Program-made: the position numbers and the translations under genes | Source of the DNA: Nemertoderma westbladi | Taxonomy: Eukaryota; Xenacoelomorpha; Nemertodermatida; Nemertodermatidae | Direction of reading: 5' to 3' | DNA length: 64,000 nt | NCBI GenBank assembly: GCA_032718475.1 | Contig: JAUCBJ010007842.1 | Coordinates: forward strand, 22,754-86,753 | The notes under the pieces: generated by a model | Database searches by the model: none | What the model was told of the DNA's origin: nothing | The model's input: only the letters and a program-made list of their open reading frames with translations | In this document: in pieces, positions 20,736 to 32,921 of the stretch | How positions within the stretch are numbered: position 1 is the stretch's first letter | Layout: each line of letters opens with the position of its first letter

Positions 20736-23700
20736 AACCGCCTGGTTTGTGCCCTTTGACCGCCTGGTTTGTACCCTTTGGCCGCCTTGTTTTGTGCCCT
20801 TTAACCGCCTGGTTTGTACCCTTTGACTCGTTTTGTTTGTACCCTTTGACTCGTTTTGTTTGTACCCTTTGACTCGTTTTGTTTGTACCCTTTGACTCCT
20901 GGTTTGTGCCCTTTGACCGCCTGGTTTGTACCCTTTGACCGCCTGGTTTGTACCCTTTGACCGCCTGGTTTGTGCCCTTTGACCGCCTGGTTTGTACCCT
21001 TTGACTGCCTGGTTTGTGCCCTTTGACCGCCTGGTTTGTACCCTTTGACCGCCTGGTTTGTGCCCTTTGACCGCCTGGTTTGTACCCTTTGACTGCCTGG
21101 TTTGTGCCCTTTGACCGCCTGGTTTGTACCCTTTGACCGCCTGGTTTGTACCCTTTGACCGCCTGGTTTGTACCCTTTGACTGCCTGGTTTGTGCCCTTT
21201 GACCGCCTGGTTTGTACCCTTTGACCGCCTGGTTTGTACCCTTTGACCGCCTGGTTTGTACCCTTTGACCGCCTGGTTTGTGCCCTTTGACCGCCTGGTT
21301 TGTGCCCTTTGACCGCCTGGTTTGTGCCCTTTGACCGCCTGGTTTGTACCCTTTGACCGCCTGGTTTGTACCCTTTGACTGCCTGGTTTGTGCCCTTTGA
21401 CCGCCTGGTTTGTACCCTTTGACTGCCTGGTTTGTGCCCTTTGACCGCCTGGTTTGTGCCCTTTGACCGCCTGGTTTGTACCCTTTGACCGCCTGGTTTG
21501 TGCCCTTTGACGCCTGGTTTGTGCCCTTTGACCGCCTGGTTTGTGCCCTTTGACCGCCTGGTTTGTACCCTTTGACCACCTGGATTGTGCCCTTTGACTG
21601 CCTGGTTTGTGCCCTTTGACCGCCTGGTTTGTGCCCTTTGACCGCCTGGTTTGTACCCTTTGACCGCCTGGTTTGTGCCCTTTGACCGCCTGGTTTGTAC
21701 CCTTTGACCGCCTGGTTTGTACCCTTTGACCGCCTGGTTTGTACCCTTTGACCGCCTGGTTTGTGCCCTTTAACCGCCTGGTTTGTACCCTTTGACTCGT
21801 TTTGTTTGTACCCTTTGACTCCTGGTTTGTACTCTTTGACCGCCTGGTTTGTACCCTCTGACCGCCTGGTTTGTACCCTTTGACCGCCTGGTTTGTACCC
21901 TTTGACTGCCTGGTTTGTGCCCTTTGACCGCCTGGTTTGTACCCTTTGACCGCCTGGTTTGTACCCTTTGACTGCCTGGTTTGTGCCCTTTGACCGCCTG
22001 GTTTGTACCCTTTGACCGCCTGGTTTGTGCCCTTTAACCGCCTGGTTTGTACCCTTTGACCGCCTGGTTTGTACCCTTTGACCGCCTGGTTTGTACCCTT
22101 TGACCGCCTGGTTTGTACCCTTTGACCGCCTGGTTTGTGCCCTTTAACCGCCTGGTTTGTACCCTTTGACTCGTTTTGTTTGTACCCTTTGACTCCTGGT
22201 TTGTACTCTTTGACCGCCTGGTTTGTACCCTTTGACTCCTGGTTTGTGCCCTTTAACCGCCTGGTTTGTACCCTTTGACTCGTTTTGTTTGTACCCTTTG
22301 ACTCCTGGTTTGTACTCTTTGACCGCCTGGTTTGTACCCTTTGACTCCTGGTTTGTACTCTTTGACCGCCTGGTTTGTACCCTTTGACTCCTGGTTTGTA
22401 CTCTTTGACCGCCTGGTTTGTACCCTTTGACTCCTGGTTTGTACTCTTTGACCGCCTGGTTTGTACCCTTTGACTCCTGGTTTGTACTCTTTGACCGCCT
22501 GGTTTGTACCCTTTGACTCCTGGTTTGTACTCTTTGACCGCCTGGTTTGTACCCTTTGACTCCTGGTTTGTACTCTTTGACCGCCTGGTTTGTACCCTTT
22601 AACCGCCTGGTTTGTGCCCTTTGACCGCCTGGTTTGTACCCTTTGACTCCTGGTTTGTACTCTTTGACCGCCTGGTTTGTACCCTTTGACTCCTGGTTTG
22701 TACTCTTTGACCGCCTGGTTTGTACCCTTTGACCGCCTGGTTTGTGCCCTTTGACCGCCTGGTTTGTACCCTTTGACTCCTGGTTTGTACTCTTTGACCG
22801 CCTGGTTTGTACCCTTTGACCGCCTGGTTTGTGCCCTTTGACCGCCTGGTTTGTACCCTTTGACCGCCTGGTTTGTACCCTTTGACCGCCTGGTTTGTAC
22901 CCTTTGACCGCCTGGTTTGTGCCCTTTAACCGCCTGGTTTGTACCCTTTGACTCGTTTTGTTTGTACCCTTTGACTCCTGGTTTGTACTCTTTGACCGCC
23001 TGGTTTGTACCCTCTGACCGCCTGGTTTGTACCCTTTGACCGCCTGGTTTGTACCCTTTGACTGCCTGGTTTGTGCCCTTTGACCGCCTGGTTTGTACCC
23101 TTTGACCGCCTGGTTTGTACCCTTTGACTGCCTGGTTTGTGCCCTTTGACCGCCTGGTTTGTACCCTTTGACCGCCTGGTTTGTGCCCTTTAACCGCCTG
23201 GTTTGTACCCTTTGACCGCCTGGTTTGTACCCTTTGACCGCCTGGTTTGTACCCTTTGACCGCCTGGTTTGTACCCTTTGACCGCCTGGTTTGTGCCCTT
23301 TAACCGCCTGGTTTGTACCCTTTGACTCGTTTTGTTTGTACCCTTTGACTCCTGGTTTGTACTCTTTGACCGCCTGGTTTGTACCCTTTGACTCCTGGTT
23401 TGTGCCCTTTAACCGCCTGGTTTGTACCCTTTGACTCGTTTTGTTTGTACCCTTTGACTCCTGGTTTGTACTCTTTGACCGCCTGGTTTGTACCCTTTGA
23501 CTCCTGGTTTGTACTCTTTGACCGCCTGGTTTGTACCCTTTGACTCCTGGTTTGTACTCTTTGACCGCCTGGTTTGTACCCTTTGACTCCTGGTTTGTAC
23601 TCTTTGACCGCCTGGTTTGTACCCTTTGACTCCTGGTTTGTACTCTTTGACCGCCTGGTTTGTACCCTTTGACTCCTGGTTTGTACTCTTTGACCGCCTG

Positions 23701-26700
23701 GTTTGTACCCTTTGACTCCTGGTTTGTACTCTTTGACCGCCTGGTTTGTACCCTTTAACCGCCTGGTTTGTGCCCTTTGACCGCCTGGTTTGTACCCTTT
23801 GACTCCTGGTTTGTACTCTTTGACCGCCTGGTTTGTACCCTTTGACTCCTGGTTTGTACTCTTTGACCGCCTGGTTTGTACCCTTTGACCGCCTGGTTTG
23901 TGCCCTTTGACCGCCTGGTTTGTACCCTTTGACTCCTGGTTTGTACTCTTTGACCGCCTGGTTTGTACCCTTTGACCGCCTGGTTTGTGCCCTTTGACCG
24001 CCTGGTTTGTACCCTTTGACCGCCTGGTTTGTACCCTTTGACCGCCTGGTTTGTACCCTTTGACCGCCTGGTTTGTGCCCTTTAACCGCCTGGTTTGTAC
24101 CCTTTGACTCGTTTTGTTTGTACCCTTTGACTCCTGGTTTGTACTCTTTGACCGCCTGGTTTGTACCCTCTGACCGCCTGGTTTGTACCCTTTGACCGCC
24201 TGGTTTGTACCCTTTGACTGCCTGGTTTGTGCCCTTTGACCGCCTGGTTTGTACCCTTTGACCGCCTGGTTTGTACCCTTTGACTGCCTGGTTTGTGCCC
24301 TTTGACCGCCTGGTTTGTACCCTTTGACCGCCTGGTTTGTGCCCTTTAACCGCCTGGTTTGTACCCTTTGACCGCCTGGTTTGTACCCTTTGACCGCCTG
24401 GTTTGTACCCTTTGACCGCCTGGTTTGTACCCTTTGACCGCCTGGTTTGTGCCCTTTAACCGCCTGGTTTGTACCCTTTGACTCGTTTTGTTTGTACCCT
24501 TTGACTCCTGGTTTGTACTCTTTGACCGCCTGGTTTGTACCCTTTGACTCCTGGTTTGTGCCCTTTAACCGCCTGGTTTGTACCCTTTGACTCGTTTTGT
24601 TTGTACCCTTTGACTCCTGGTTTGTACTCTTTGACCGCCTGGTTTGTACCCTTTGACTCCTGGTTTGTACTCTTTGACCGCCTGGTTTGTACCCTTTGAC
24701 TCCTGGTTTGTACTCTTTGACCGCCTGGTTTGTACCCTTTGACTCCTGGTTTGTACTCTTTGACCGCCTGGTTTGTACCCTTTGACTCCTGGTTTGTACT
24801 CTTTGACCGCCTGGTTTGTACCCTTTGACTCCTGGTTTGTACTCTTTGACCGCCTGGTTTGTACCCTTTGACTCCTGGTTTGTACTCTTTGACCGCCTGG
24901 TTTGTACCCTTTAACCGCCTGGTTTGTGCCCTTTGACCGCCTGGTTTGTACCCTTTGACTCCTGGTTTGTACTCTTTGACCGCCTGGTTTGTACCCTTTG
25001 ACTCCTGGTTTGTACTCTTTGACCGCCTGGTTTGTACCCTTTGACCGCCTGGTTTGTGCCCTTTGACCGCCTGGTTTGTACCCTTTGACTCCTGGTTTGT
25101 ACTCTTTGACCGCCTGGTTTGTACCCTTTGACCGCCTGGTTTGTGCCCTTTGACCGCCTGGTTTGTACCCTTTGACCGCCTGGTTTGTACCCTTTGACCG
25201 CCTGGTTTGTACCCTTTGACCGCCTGGTTTGTGCCCTTTAACCGCCTGGTTTGTACCCTTTGACTCGTTTTGTTTGTACCCTTTGACTCCTGGTTTGTAC
25301 TCTTTGACCGCCTGGTTTGTACCCTCTGACCGCCTGGTTTGTACCCTTTGACCGCCTGGTTTGTACCCTTTGACTGCCTGGTTTGTGCCCTTTGACCGCC
25401 TGGTTTGTACCCTTTGACCGCCTGGTTTGTACCCTTTGACTGCCTGGTTTGTGCCCTTTGACCGCCTGGTTTGTACCCTTTGACCGCCTGGTTTGTGCCC
25501 TTTAACCGCCTGGTTTGTACCCTTTGACCGCCTGGTTTGTACCCTTTGACCGCCTGGTTTGTACCCTTTGACCGCCTGGTTTGTACCCTTTGACCGCCTG
25601 GTTTGTGCCCTTTAACCGCCTGGTTTGTACCCTTTGACTCGTTTTGTTTGTACCCTTTGACTCCTGGTTTGTACTCTTTGACCGCCTGGTTTGTACCCTT
25701 TGACTCCTGGTTTGTGCCCTTTAACCGCCTGGTTTGTACCCTTTGACTCGTTTTGTTTGTACCCTTTGACTCCTGGTTTGTACTCTTTGACCGCCTGGTT
25801 TGTACCCTTTGACTCCTGGTTTGTACTCTTTGACCGCCTGGTTTGTACCCTTTGACTCCTGGTTTGTACTCTTTGACCGCCTGGTTTGTACCCTTTGACT
25901 CCTGGTTTGTACTCTTTGACCGCCTGGTTTGTACCCTTTGACTCCTGGTTTGTACTCTTTGACCGCCTGGTTTGTACCCTTTGACTCCTGGTTTGTACTC
26001 TTTGACCGCCTGGTTTGTACCCTTTGACTCCTGGTTTGTACTCTTTGACCGCCTGGTTTGTACCCTTTAACCGCCTGGTTTGTGCCCTTTGACCGCCTGG
26101 TTTGTACCCTTTGACTCCTGGTTTGTACTCTTTGACCGCCTGGTTTGTACCCTTTGACTCCTGGTTTGTACTCTTTGACCGCCTGGTTTGTACCCTTTGA
26201 CCGCCTGGTTTGTGCCCTTTGACCGCCTGGTTTGTACCCTTTGACTCCTGGTTTGTACTCTTTGACCGCCTGGTTTGTACCCTTTGACCGCCTGGTTTGT
26301 GCCCTTTGACCGCCTGGTTTGTACCCTTTGACCGCCTGGTTTGTACCCTTTGACCGCCTGGTTTGTACCCTTTGACCGCCTGGTTTGTGCCCTTTAACCG
26401 CCTGGTTTGTACCCTTTGACTCGTTTTGTTTGTACCCTTTGACTCCTGGTTTGTACTCTTTGACCGCCTGGTTTGTACCCTTTGACTCCTGGTTTGTACT
26501 CTTTGACCGCCTGGTTTGTACCCTTTGACCGCCTGGTTTGTACCCTTTGACCGCCTGGTTTGTACCCTTTGACCGCCTGGTTTGTACCCTTTGACCGCCT
26601 GGTTTGTGCCCTTTAACCGCCTGGTTTGTACCCTTTGACTCGTTTTGTTTGTACCCTTTGACTCCTGGTTTGTACTCTTTGACCGCCTGGTTTGTACCCT

Positions 26701-27050
26701 TTGACTCCTGGTTTGTACTCTTTGACCGCCTGGTTTGTACCCTTTGACTCCTGGTTTGTACTCTTTGACCGCCTGGTTTGTACCCTTTGACCGCCTGGTT
26801 TGTACCCTTTGACCGCCTGGTTTGTACCCTTTGACCGCCTGGTTTGTACCCTTTGACCGTCTGGTTTGTGCCCTTTAACCGCCTGGTTTGTACCCTTTGA
26901 CTCGTTTTGTTTGTACCCTTTGACTCCTGGTTTGTACTCTTTGACCGCCTGGTTTGTACCCTTTGACCGCCTGGTTTGTACCCTTTGACCGCCTGGTTTG
27001 TACCCTTTGACCGCCTGGTTTGTACCCTTTGACCGCCTGGTTTGTGCCCC
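20736..27050. repeat. 22-bp satellite array (ACCGCCTGGTTTGTACCC)
   Basis: About 6.3 kb of tandem 21-23 bp units with a few recurring variants: GTGCCC, GACTCGTTTTG, GACTCC and GTACTC. No unit contains a stop in any minus-strand frame, so 174- and 301-residue ORFs (KGYKPGGQR-type) arise automatically and are not treated as genes. Between 21794 and 26418 the variants recur with a strict 1156-bp period. Confidence 0.97.
21794..26417. repeat. 1156-bp higher-order repeat, four copies
   Basis: The variant block GACTCGTTTTG followed by GTACTC and, once per unit, ACCCTCTGACC occurs at 21794, 22950, 24106 and 25262, and the GACTCGTTTTG anchor recurs at 26418, always 1156 bp apart. A second independent anchor (CTTTAACCGCC preceding GTGCCC) lies at 22601, 23757, 24913 and 26069, again 1156 bp apart. 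The exact period shows recent block duplication of about 52 monomers. Confidence 0.93.
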
Positions 27051-27142
27051 TTTTGTCCCGTTGAACCCTTTCATGTTGTACCCTTTGACTAGTTTTGTCC
27101 CCTTTGACTCGTTGTACCCCTTGACCTTTGTACCCATTGACC

Positions 27143-28084
27143 TAAAGCGGTTGCAGAAGACTGAAACCAGTTTTTAGTGATTCATTGGAAATGCCGCCTG
27201 GCCCACATTATTATTGCTAGCTAGAGCTATATTTATTATCTTTTTACTTTGACTCGGTAGTGTGAACGCGGTCGACGCGGTTGACGTTGATATTAATCTC
27301 GAATAAGTTCATGGATTAAAGAAGAAATTCTGTAAAGAGTTAATCGACCAAACAATAATCGAGTATCTGCGTACGATTGCCCGTTGCGATCCAAACTCAA
27401 GTTACAATAATATTTTCACGCAGGTTTAGAAAGGGATCAGAATGTACTTCTGACTCAGTTGTCGTAACAAATTTGGGACAAGTCAGTGTCCTATACGTTA
27501 TAGGATTCCATCACTCATCATATCCCATTGAACCTGCACTTATTATTGTCGTACTCTGGCTATATATATCAGCTTATAATGCGGTATGTATTAAGTCTGA
27601 AGTTTATAGGAAGAAATGTCGTGATTTTCTAGAGATATAAACCCGAGATCAACGATAATTATTTACAAATATATTTATACTTTTCGTTATATGCCAATTT
27701 GCATTTTAAGCAAGAAATTAAATTTTGCATACATATTAATGGTGTAATATAAAATGATATTGTTCAGAAGTGAAATAAATGTGGAAGGAATTTACTGAAT
27801 GATTTTCCTCATTGAACCAAATCCATATTATATTTTTTTAGTTGTTGCATTATCCTACCCATAGTGCACAAACACAATTCATATAATTTATTTATGATGT
27901 AAGTTCCATGCCGAATAAAGTGGTGCAGTACTGGGGATGGTGCAGCCCAGCCCCCATTGTGTTAATGATTTCATTGAATATTATTACTACATTGTTTTCA
28001 CTGATGTGTATCGGTACTGGTATATGTTTCGATATAAATACGGGGTTATGATATACTGTATTTGAGAAACGGAATGTGAGTCTC
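27143..28084. other. Intergenic DNA between two satellites
   Basis: Unique-looking AT-rich sequence. An 87-residue ORF at 27377-27640 has no recognisable domain. No RNA gene seen. Confidence 0.5.
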
Positions 28085-28339
28085 AGGTTACAGGAAATTT
28101 AAAAAAACAGGTTACAGAAACATTTATCTTCTAACGCAAAATTTAACTATTATTTCGTTACACGAAATTTAACCATTCTCTCGTTACAGGAAATTTAACC
28201 TATCTCTCGATACACAAAATTTAACCATTCTTACGTTACACGAAATTAACCGTTCTCTCGTTACACGAAATTAACCGTTCTCTCGTTACACGAAATTTAA
28301 CCGTTCTCTCGTTACAGGAAATTTAACCTATCTCGCGAA

Positions 28340-28916
28340 CAAAACCACAAAAGTAGATTATATTTGAAAAATTTGAAAAAATTTTCACTTTTGGTGCATG
28401 TTTGGTCAGTTGTTATCAGGATGAAATTTAAATGTAATTTTTCTCGCATTAGCTTTTTTTGGGACACTTTCTCTATCTACTTTTTAACAACTCAACGGAT
28501 TTTCGTTCTGTTTACAGAAATGTGTAGAGGAATATTCGCCGCAAAAATTGAATAGACAGAATTTTGATATTTTTTCAAAAAAAAGTTATGGCATTTTTTG
28601 TGTAAAAAATCGCTAAATTTTGAATTTTTCGATTTTTCGGTATTTTTTAAACGAAAAATGCTATAACTTTTTTTTGAAGCAAACTTTCAAAATTATGTCT
28701 ATACAATTTCAGCGGGGAATATTCCTCTACATAATTCTGCAAACAGAACGAAAATACGTTGAGTAGTTAAAAAGTAGATAGAGAAAGTGTCCCAAAAAAA
28801 GCTAATGCGAGAAAAATTACATTTAAATTTCATCCTGATAACAACTGACCAAACATGCACCAAAAGTGAAAATTTTTTCAAATTTTTCAAATATAATTTA
28901 CTTTCGTGGTTTTGAT
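28340..28916. repeat. Near-perfect 577-bp palindrome inside the 26-bp satellite
   Basis: Arms of about 280 bp, centred near 28628. The left arm, starting ACCACAAAAGTAGATTATAT, is the inverse of the right arm ending ATATAATTTACTTTCGTGGT; the arms match almost throughout. Consequently the same peptide (NLKKFSLLVHVWSVV...) is open on the plus strand at 28364-28555 and on the minus strand at 28699-29079. This is an effect of the palindrome rather than two genes. Confidence 0.93.
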
Positions 28917-28959
28917 TCCTATAGACTAATTTTAGGCGCTGATTCCGAAAATGGCAAAA

Positions 28960-29200
28960 TATTTTCACATTTATGGGTGATTGATGGTCATTTTTGGTGT
29001 CAAATGTGGTGCTGCACCGAAATTTAAAAATTTGAAATTTTGGGTGAAAATTACAAAAGTTGCCATAACTCGAGAACAAAATACCTTATCGAAAAACAGA
29101 TTTTAGATTCGGAATTACCATAAAATTTCACATCGGAAAACACATTAAAAAAAATATGATGAAAAAAAAGACTGGGGGTGAACCCCCCCCCCCCCCCTTA
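28960..29200. repeat. Satellite-embedded duplicated block, copy 1
   Basis: About 230 bp beginning TGGGTGATTGATGGTCATTT and ending in a C run, before satellite units return. The second copy at 29757-29990 is about 93% similar by eye but lacks the palindrome that precedes this copy. Confidence 0.85.
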
Positions 29201-29756
29201 ACCATTCTCTCTTTAAACGAAATTTATCCATTCTCTCGATACACATACATTTAACCATTTTCTTATTACACGAAATTTAACCATTCGGTCATTTCGTGAC
29301 ATTTAACCATTATTGTGTTACATATAATTTTACCATTCTCGCGTTACACAAAATTTAACCTTTCTCTCGTTACACAAAATTTAATCAATCTCTCGTAACA
29401 CAAAATTTAACCAATCTCTCGTTACACAAAATTTAACCAATCTCTCGTTACACGAAATTTAACCATTCTCTCGTTGCACTAAATTTAACCATTATCTCGT
29501 TCCACGAAATTTAACTATTCTATCGTTACACTAAATTGAACCATTCTCTCGTTACACGATATTTAACCATTCTCTCGTTACACGAAATTTAACCCTTCTA
29601 TCGATACACAAAATGCAACCATTTTTCTCGTTACACGAAATTTAACAAATATCTCGTTACACAAAATTTAACCAATCCCTCGATACACAAAATTTAACAA
29701 ATATCTCGTTACACAAAATTAAACCAATCTCTCGTTACACGAAATTTAACGGGTGT

Positions 29757-29990
29757 TTTTATGGGTGTTTGATGGTCATTTTACGGGTCAAATGTGGTGC
29801 TGCACCAAAATTTAAAAATTTGAAATTTTGGGTGAAAATTACAAAAGTTGTCATAACTCGAGAACAAAATACCTTATCGAAAAACAGATTTCAGATTCGG
29901 AATTACCATAAATTTCACATCGGAAAACACATTGAAAAAAAATAGGATGAAAAAAAGATTGGGGGTGAACCCCCCCCCCCCCCCCCCTTA
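29757..29990. repeat. Satellite-embedded duplicated block, copy 2
   Basis: Same block without the upstream palindrome, again ending in a C run (about 19) followed by TTAACCATTCTCTC. Both copies leave and re-enter the satellite in the same register, so block duplication within the array is likely. Confidence 0.85.
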
Positions 29991-31255
29991 ACCATTCTCT
30001 CTTTAAACGAAATTTATCCAATCTCTCGATACACAAAATTTAACCATTCTCTGGTTACACTAAATTTAACCTATCTCTCGATGTGTGCACAAATTGGAAC
30101 CATTTTCTCGTTACACGAAATTTAACCATTTTCTTATTACACGAAATTTAACCATTCGGTCATTTCGTGACATTTAACCATTATTGTGTTACATATAATT
30201 TTACCATTCTCGCGTTACACAAAATTTAACCTTTCTCTCGTTACACGAAATTTAACCATTCTCTCGTTACACGAAATTTAACCATTCTCTCGTTACACGA
30301 AATTTAACCCTTCTATCGATACACAAAATGCACCATTTTTCTCGTTACACGAAATTTAACAAATATCTCGTTACACAAAATTTAACCAATCCCTCGATAC
30401 ACAAAATTTAACCAATCTGTCGTTACACAAAATTTAACCATTCTCTCGTTACACAAAATTAAACCAATCTCTCGTTACACGAAATTTAACCATTCTCTCG
30501 TTGCACTAACTTTAACCATTATCTCGTTACACGAAATTTAACCATTTTCTGGATACACAAAATTTTACCATTTTTCTCGTTACACAAAATTTAATCAATC
30601 TCTCGTTACACAAAATTTAACCAATCTCTCGTTACACGAAATTTAACCCTTCTATCGATACACAAAATGCACCATTTTTCTCGCTACACAAAATTTAACA
30701 AATATCTCGTTACACAAAATTTAACCAATCCCTCGATACACAAAATTTAACCAATCTGTCGTTACACAAAATTTAACCATTCTTTCGTTACACAAAATTA
30801 AACCAATCTCTCGTTACACGAAATTTAACCATTCTCTCGTTGCACTAACTTTAACCATTATTTCGTTACACGAAATTTAACCATTTTCTGGATACACAAA
30901 ATTTAACCATTTTTCTCGTTACACAAAATTTAATCAATCTCTCGTTACACAAAATCTAACCAATCTCTCGTTACACGAAATTTAACCAATCTCTCGCTAC
31001 ACGAAATTTAACCATTCTCTCGTTACACAAAATTTAACCAATCTCTCGTTATACAAAATTTAACCATTCTCTCGTTACACAAAATTTAACCAATCTCTCG
31101 ATACACAAAATTGAATCAATCTCTCGTTACACAAAATTTAACCATTCTCTCGTTACATAAAATTTAACCATTCTCTCGTTACACAAAATTTAACCAATCT
31201 CTCGTTACATAAAATTTAACCAATCTCTCGTTACATAAAATGTAACCAATCTCTC

Positions 31256-31726
31256 TTTATAGTGGATGTAGTATGTTGCTGTGCTTCTGCACGACACTCG
31301 GACTTGGCCCTGCCAACCATTATTATCTACAGTATCACATGTATCAGTAGCACATGACTCCTACAGGATCCATTCCACTCCACTCTATGCCAAAACAACA
31401 TTTCAATAATTCAGAGTCAATAACTGTGATAGTTAATTTGAACTTTGAACTCTACTTCAATTGAATGCAATTTATACAGCGCGTTACTTTTATTAATATT
31501 CTCGATTTAGTGGATTAAAGTTCAAGTAAACATCATATCAGATACACAAATATTGCAGATACATAAATTATAATGCACAAAAACATAAATGTAATAAATA
31601 GTAGAATAGAATAAATAGTAGTATTGTGATTTGTTGTTAACACTAATAAGCTGAAACTAACCGACTTCCAGATTCGAAACATATATTTTATGTTTCTTAC
31701 TGCTTTTGGTGCCTAGTGTAATAATA
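31256..31726. other. Galectin upstream region and possible 5' UTR splice acceptor
   Basis: AT-rich sequence. Just before the galectin ATG, a pyrimidine-rich stretch ends in TTTTGGTGCCTAG at 31716, which would serve as an acceptor for an exon containing a short 5' UTR and the start codon. The promoter and first UTR exon are not identifiable. Confidence 0.4.
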
Positions 31727-31826
31727 ATGTATCAGCAAGTACAGCCAGCTCCACCACCCTACCCCAGTAAAATAGTGGACCCAGTAATACCATACAAAGC
31801 ACTAATACCTTGTACATTGAGTCCAG
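31727..31826 (+). CDS. Tandem-repeat galectin, exon 1 (N-terminal tail)
   Basis: First coding exon, 33 codons plus one base: a Pro-rich tail (PAPPPYPSK) leading into VIPYKALIPCTLSPG, the typical entry to a galectin carbohydrate-recognition domain. It ends CCAG/GTTAGT in phase 1, matching the phase of the next exon. ATG has A at -3. No signal peptide, as expected for galectins, which leave the cell by a non-classical route. With exons at 34567, 44189, 45956 and 46634 it gives a 305-residue protein. Confidence 0.8.
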
Positions 31827-32209
31827 GTTAGTGACAAAACATGTGAAGAATAAAATTATATTGTGTAGTGTTATTTGTTTGATGTATTTTTAGATTGAGT
31901 TAAATAGCAGCCTTTTACAGTAATGTGATCAGAGTGCAGTATTTGTTTAACGAACAAATGTTGCGAATACTGTAAAGTTACGGGGTAAATAATATCAGTA
32001 CATTGCAGTAGTTAAATATTTCTGAAATTTGAACATGAACACACTGAAAAAGGTTAATGGTGAAATTTATTTTTTAGCGGGGCAATGTACTTAATTAACA
32101 TAAGTCGTTATTTTTTTTTGTTTTATTCTTACTTTGTTCCATTTAAGGTTGGTATGTTGAAACTTATTCGATATACAGTGGGGCCAAAAGATTAGCTTTT
32201 TATAATTTT

Positions 32210-32350
32210 TCAGATCATCTGCTCAACATACTCGCATTACTAGAGGGCTAAATGTCTGTAAACACTCTCCCATTTGTTTTGTTTTTGATCTGTTCAAGCT
32301 GAAACATGGCATATGTTATCCATCATAAGCTGCGTGTTTATGTAGATGCC
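32210..32350. repeat. Single diverged half-unit of the 315-bp repeat family
   Basis: TACTAGAGGGCTAAATGTCTG, CTCCCATTTGTTTTG and CAAGCTGAAACATGGCATAT match the half-unit found in the MLK intron. Located in galectin intron 1. Confidence 0.65.
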
Positions 32351-32516
32351 GTGACAGTAGGCCTATACGATGCAGTTTGACAGAACTTACAGGCAGGCCA
32401 AATTACTAAGATGCAGCCTGTTGTATTACATATCTGCAAAGAATCAGCTCAAAAAATGATAAACAACGAAATATGACGAGGTTTTCACATTCAAACACTA
32501 ATATGCAAATTAAGGA

Positions 32517-32700
32517 ACTACACGTTCGAAGGGCTTTCGCGCAGCACGAGTCTCAGTTATGAGACACAAATTATGATTGAGCGATTCTATCACAAAATCG
32601 GTAAGCAAGAAATTTAACCTAACCGCCTATAAATCAAAGAAGATGGGAAAGTTCCTCCCTTTCAACCCCCCTTTTAATCTGCACCCCAACCCAAAGGCGC
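32517..32700 (+). repeat. CACGTTCG/GCGCAGCACGAG dispersed repeat, copy in galectin intron 1
   Basis: ACACGTTCGAAGGGCTTTCG, CAGTTATGAGACACAAATTA, GAGCGATTCTATCACAAAATC and a C-rich end reading TTTAATCTGCACCCC. It matches 63257-63450 over its full length and 51645-51750 partly. Confidence 0.75.
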
Positions 32701-32921
32701 ACAGAGGATCGATGATAGGCAGAGAGGTATTAACAGGCAATTTGTGTTTTAAAAGTAATATATTTTAGGAGTGGAGGCGACCCTAATTTGTAAGAAATAT
32801 TATAACTTATCTTATGCCGATGTAGTATTGATACAGAAATATTAAGAAATTAATTTATCATGTCAATGCATCAACGAAATTATTTAGCTAATTTTATAGA
32901 CTCGCTCCATTATACCCAAGA

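Larger units (their letters stand above)
20309..27142. mobile_element. Foldback-like element with 22-bp minisatellite arms, one arm expanded
   Basis: Left arm at 20309-20500 contains degenerate GTCAAAGGGTACAA-type repeats in the plus orientation, beginning GTCAATGGGTACA. The right arm at 20736-27142 is the same motif in the opposite orientation and ends TGTACCCATTGACC, the inverse of the left start. Between them, 20524-20694 is itself palindromic. Inverted tandem-repeat arms around a core is the architecture of Drosophila FB and sea-urchin TU foldback elements (established knowledge); treating this as one element is inference. No transposase and no clear target duplication were seen. Confidence 0.55.
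28085..31255. repeat. 26-bp satellite (CGTTACACAAAATTTAACC)
   Basis: Tandem 26-bp units with variants GATACACAA, TTGCACTAA and ACGAAATTT. Larger blocks recur, for example TTGCACTAACTTTAACC at 30501 and 30840 (339 bp, 13 monomers). The array is interrupted twice: by the palindrome-containing segment at about 28337-29200 and by a shorter relative at about 29757-29990. All monomers keep one orientation. Confidence 0.95.

Noticed and set aside
20674-21579. 301-residue minus-strand ORF (KGYKPGGQR-type) and a similar 174-residue one at 26613-27137
   Set aside because: The 22-bp unit has no stop in any minus-strand frame, so long ORFs appear by construction. Other parts of the same array lose the frame through 21/23-bp units.
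28364-29079. Same peptide on both strands (63 and 126 residues)
   Set aside because: Result of the near-perfect palindrome; AT-rich, no homology recognised.
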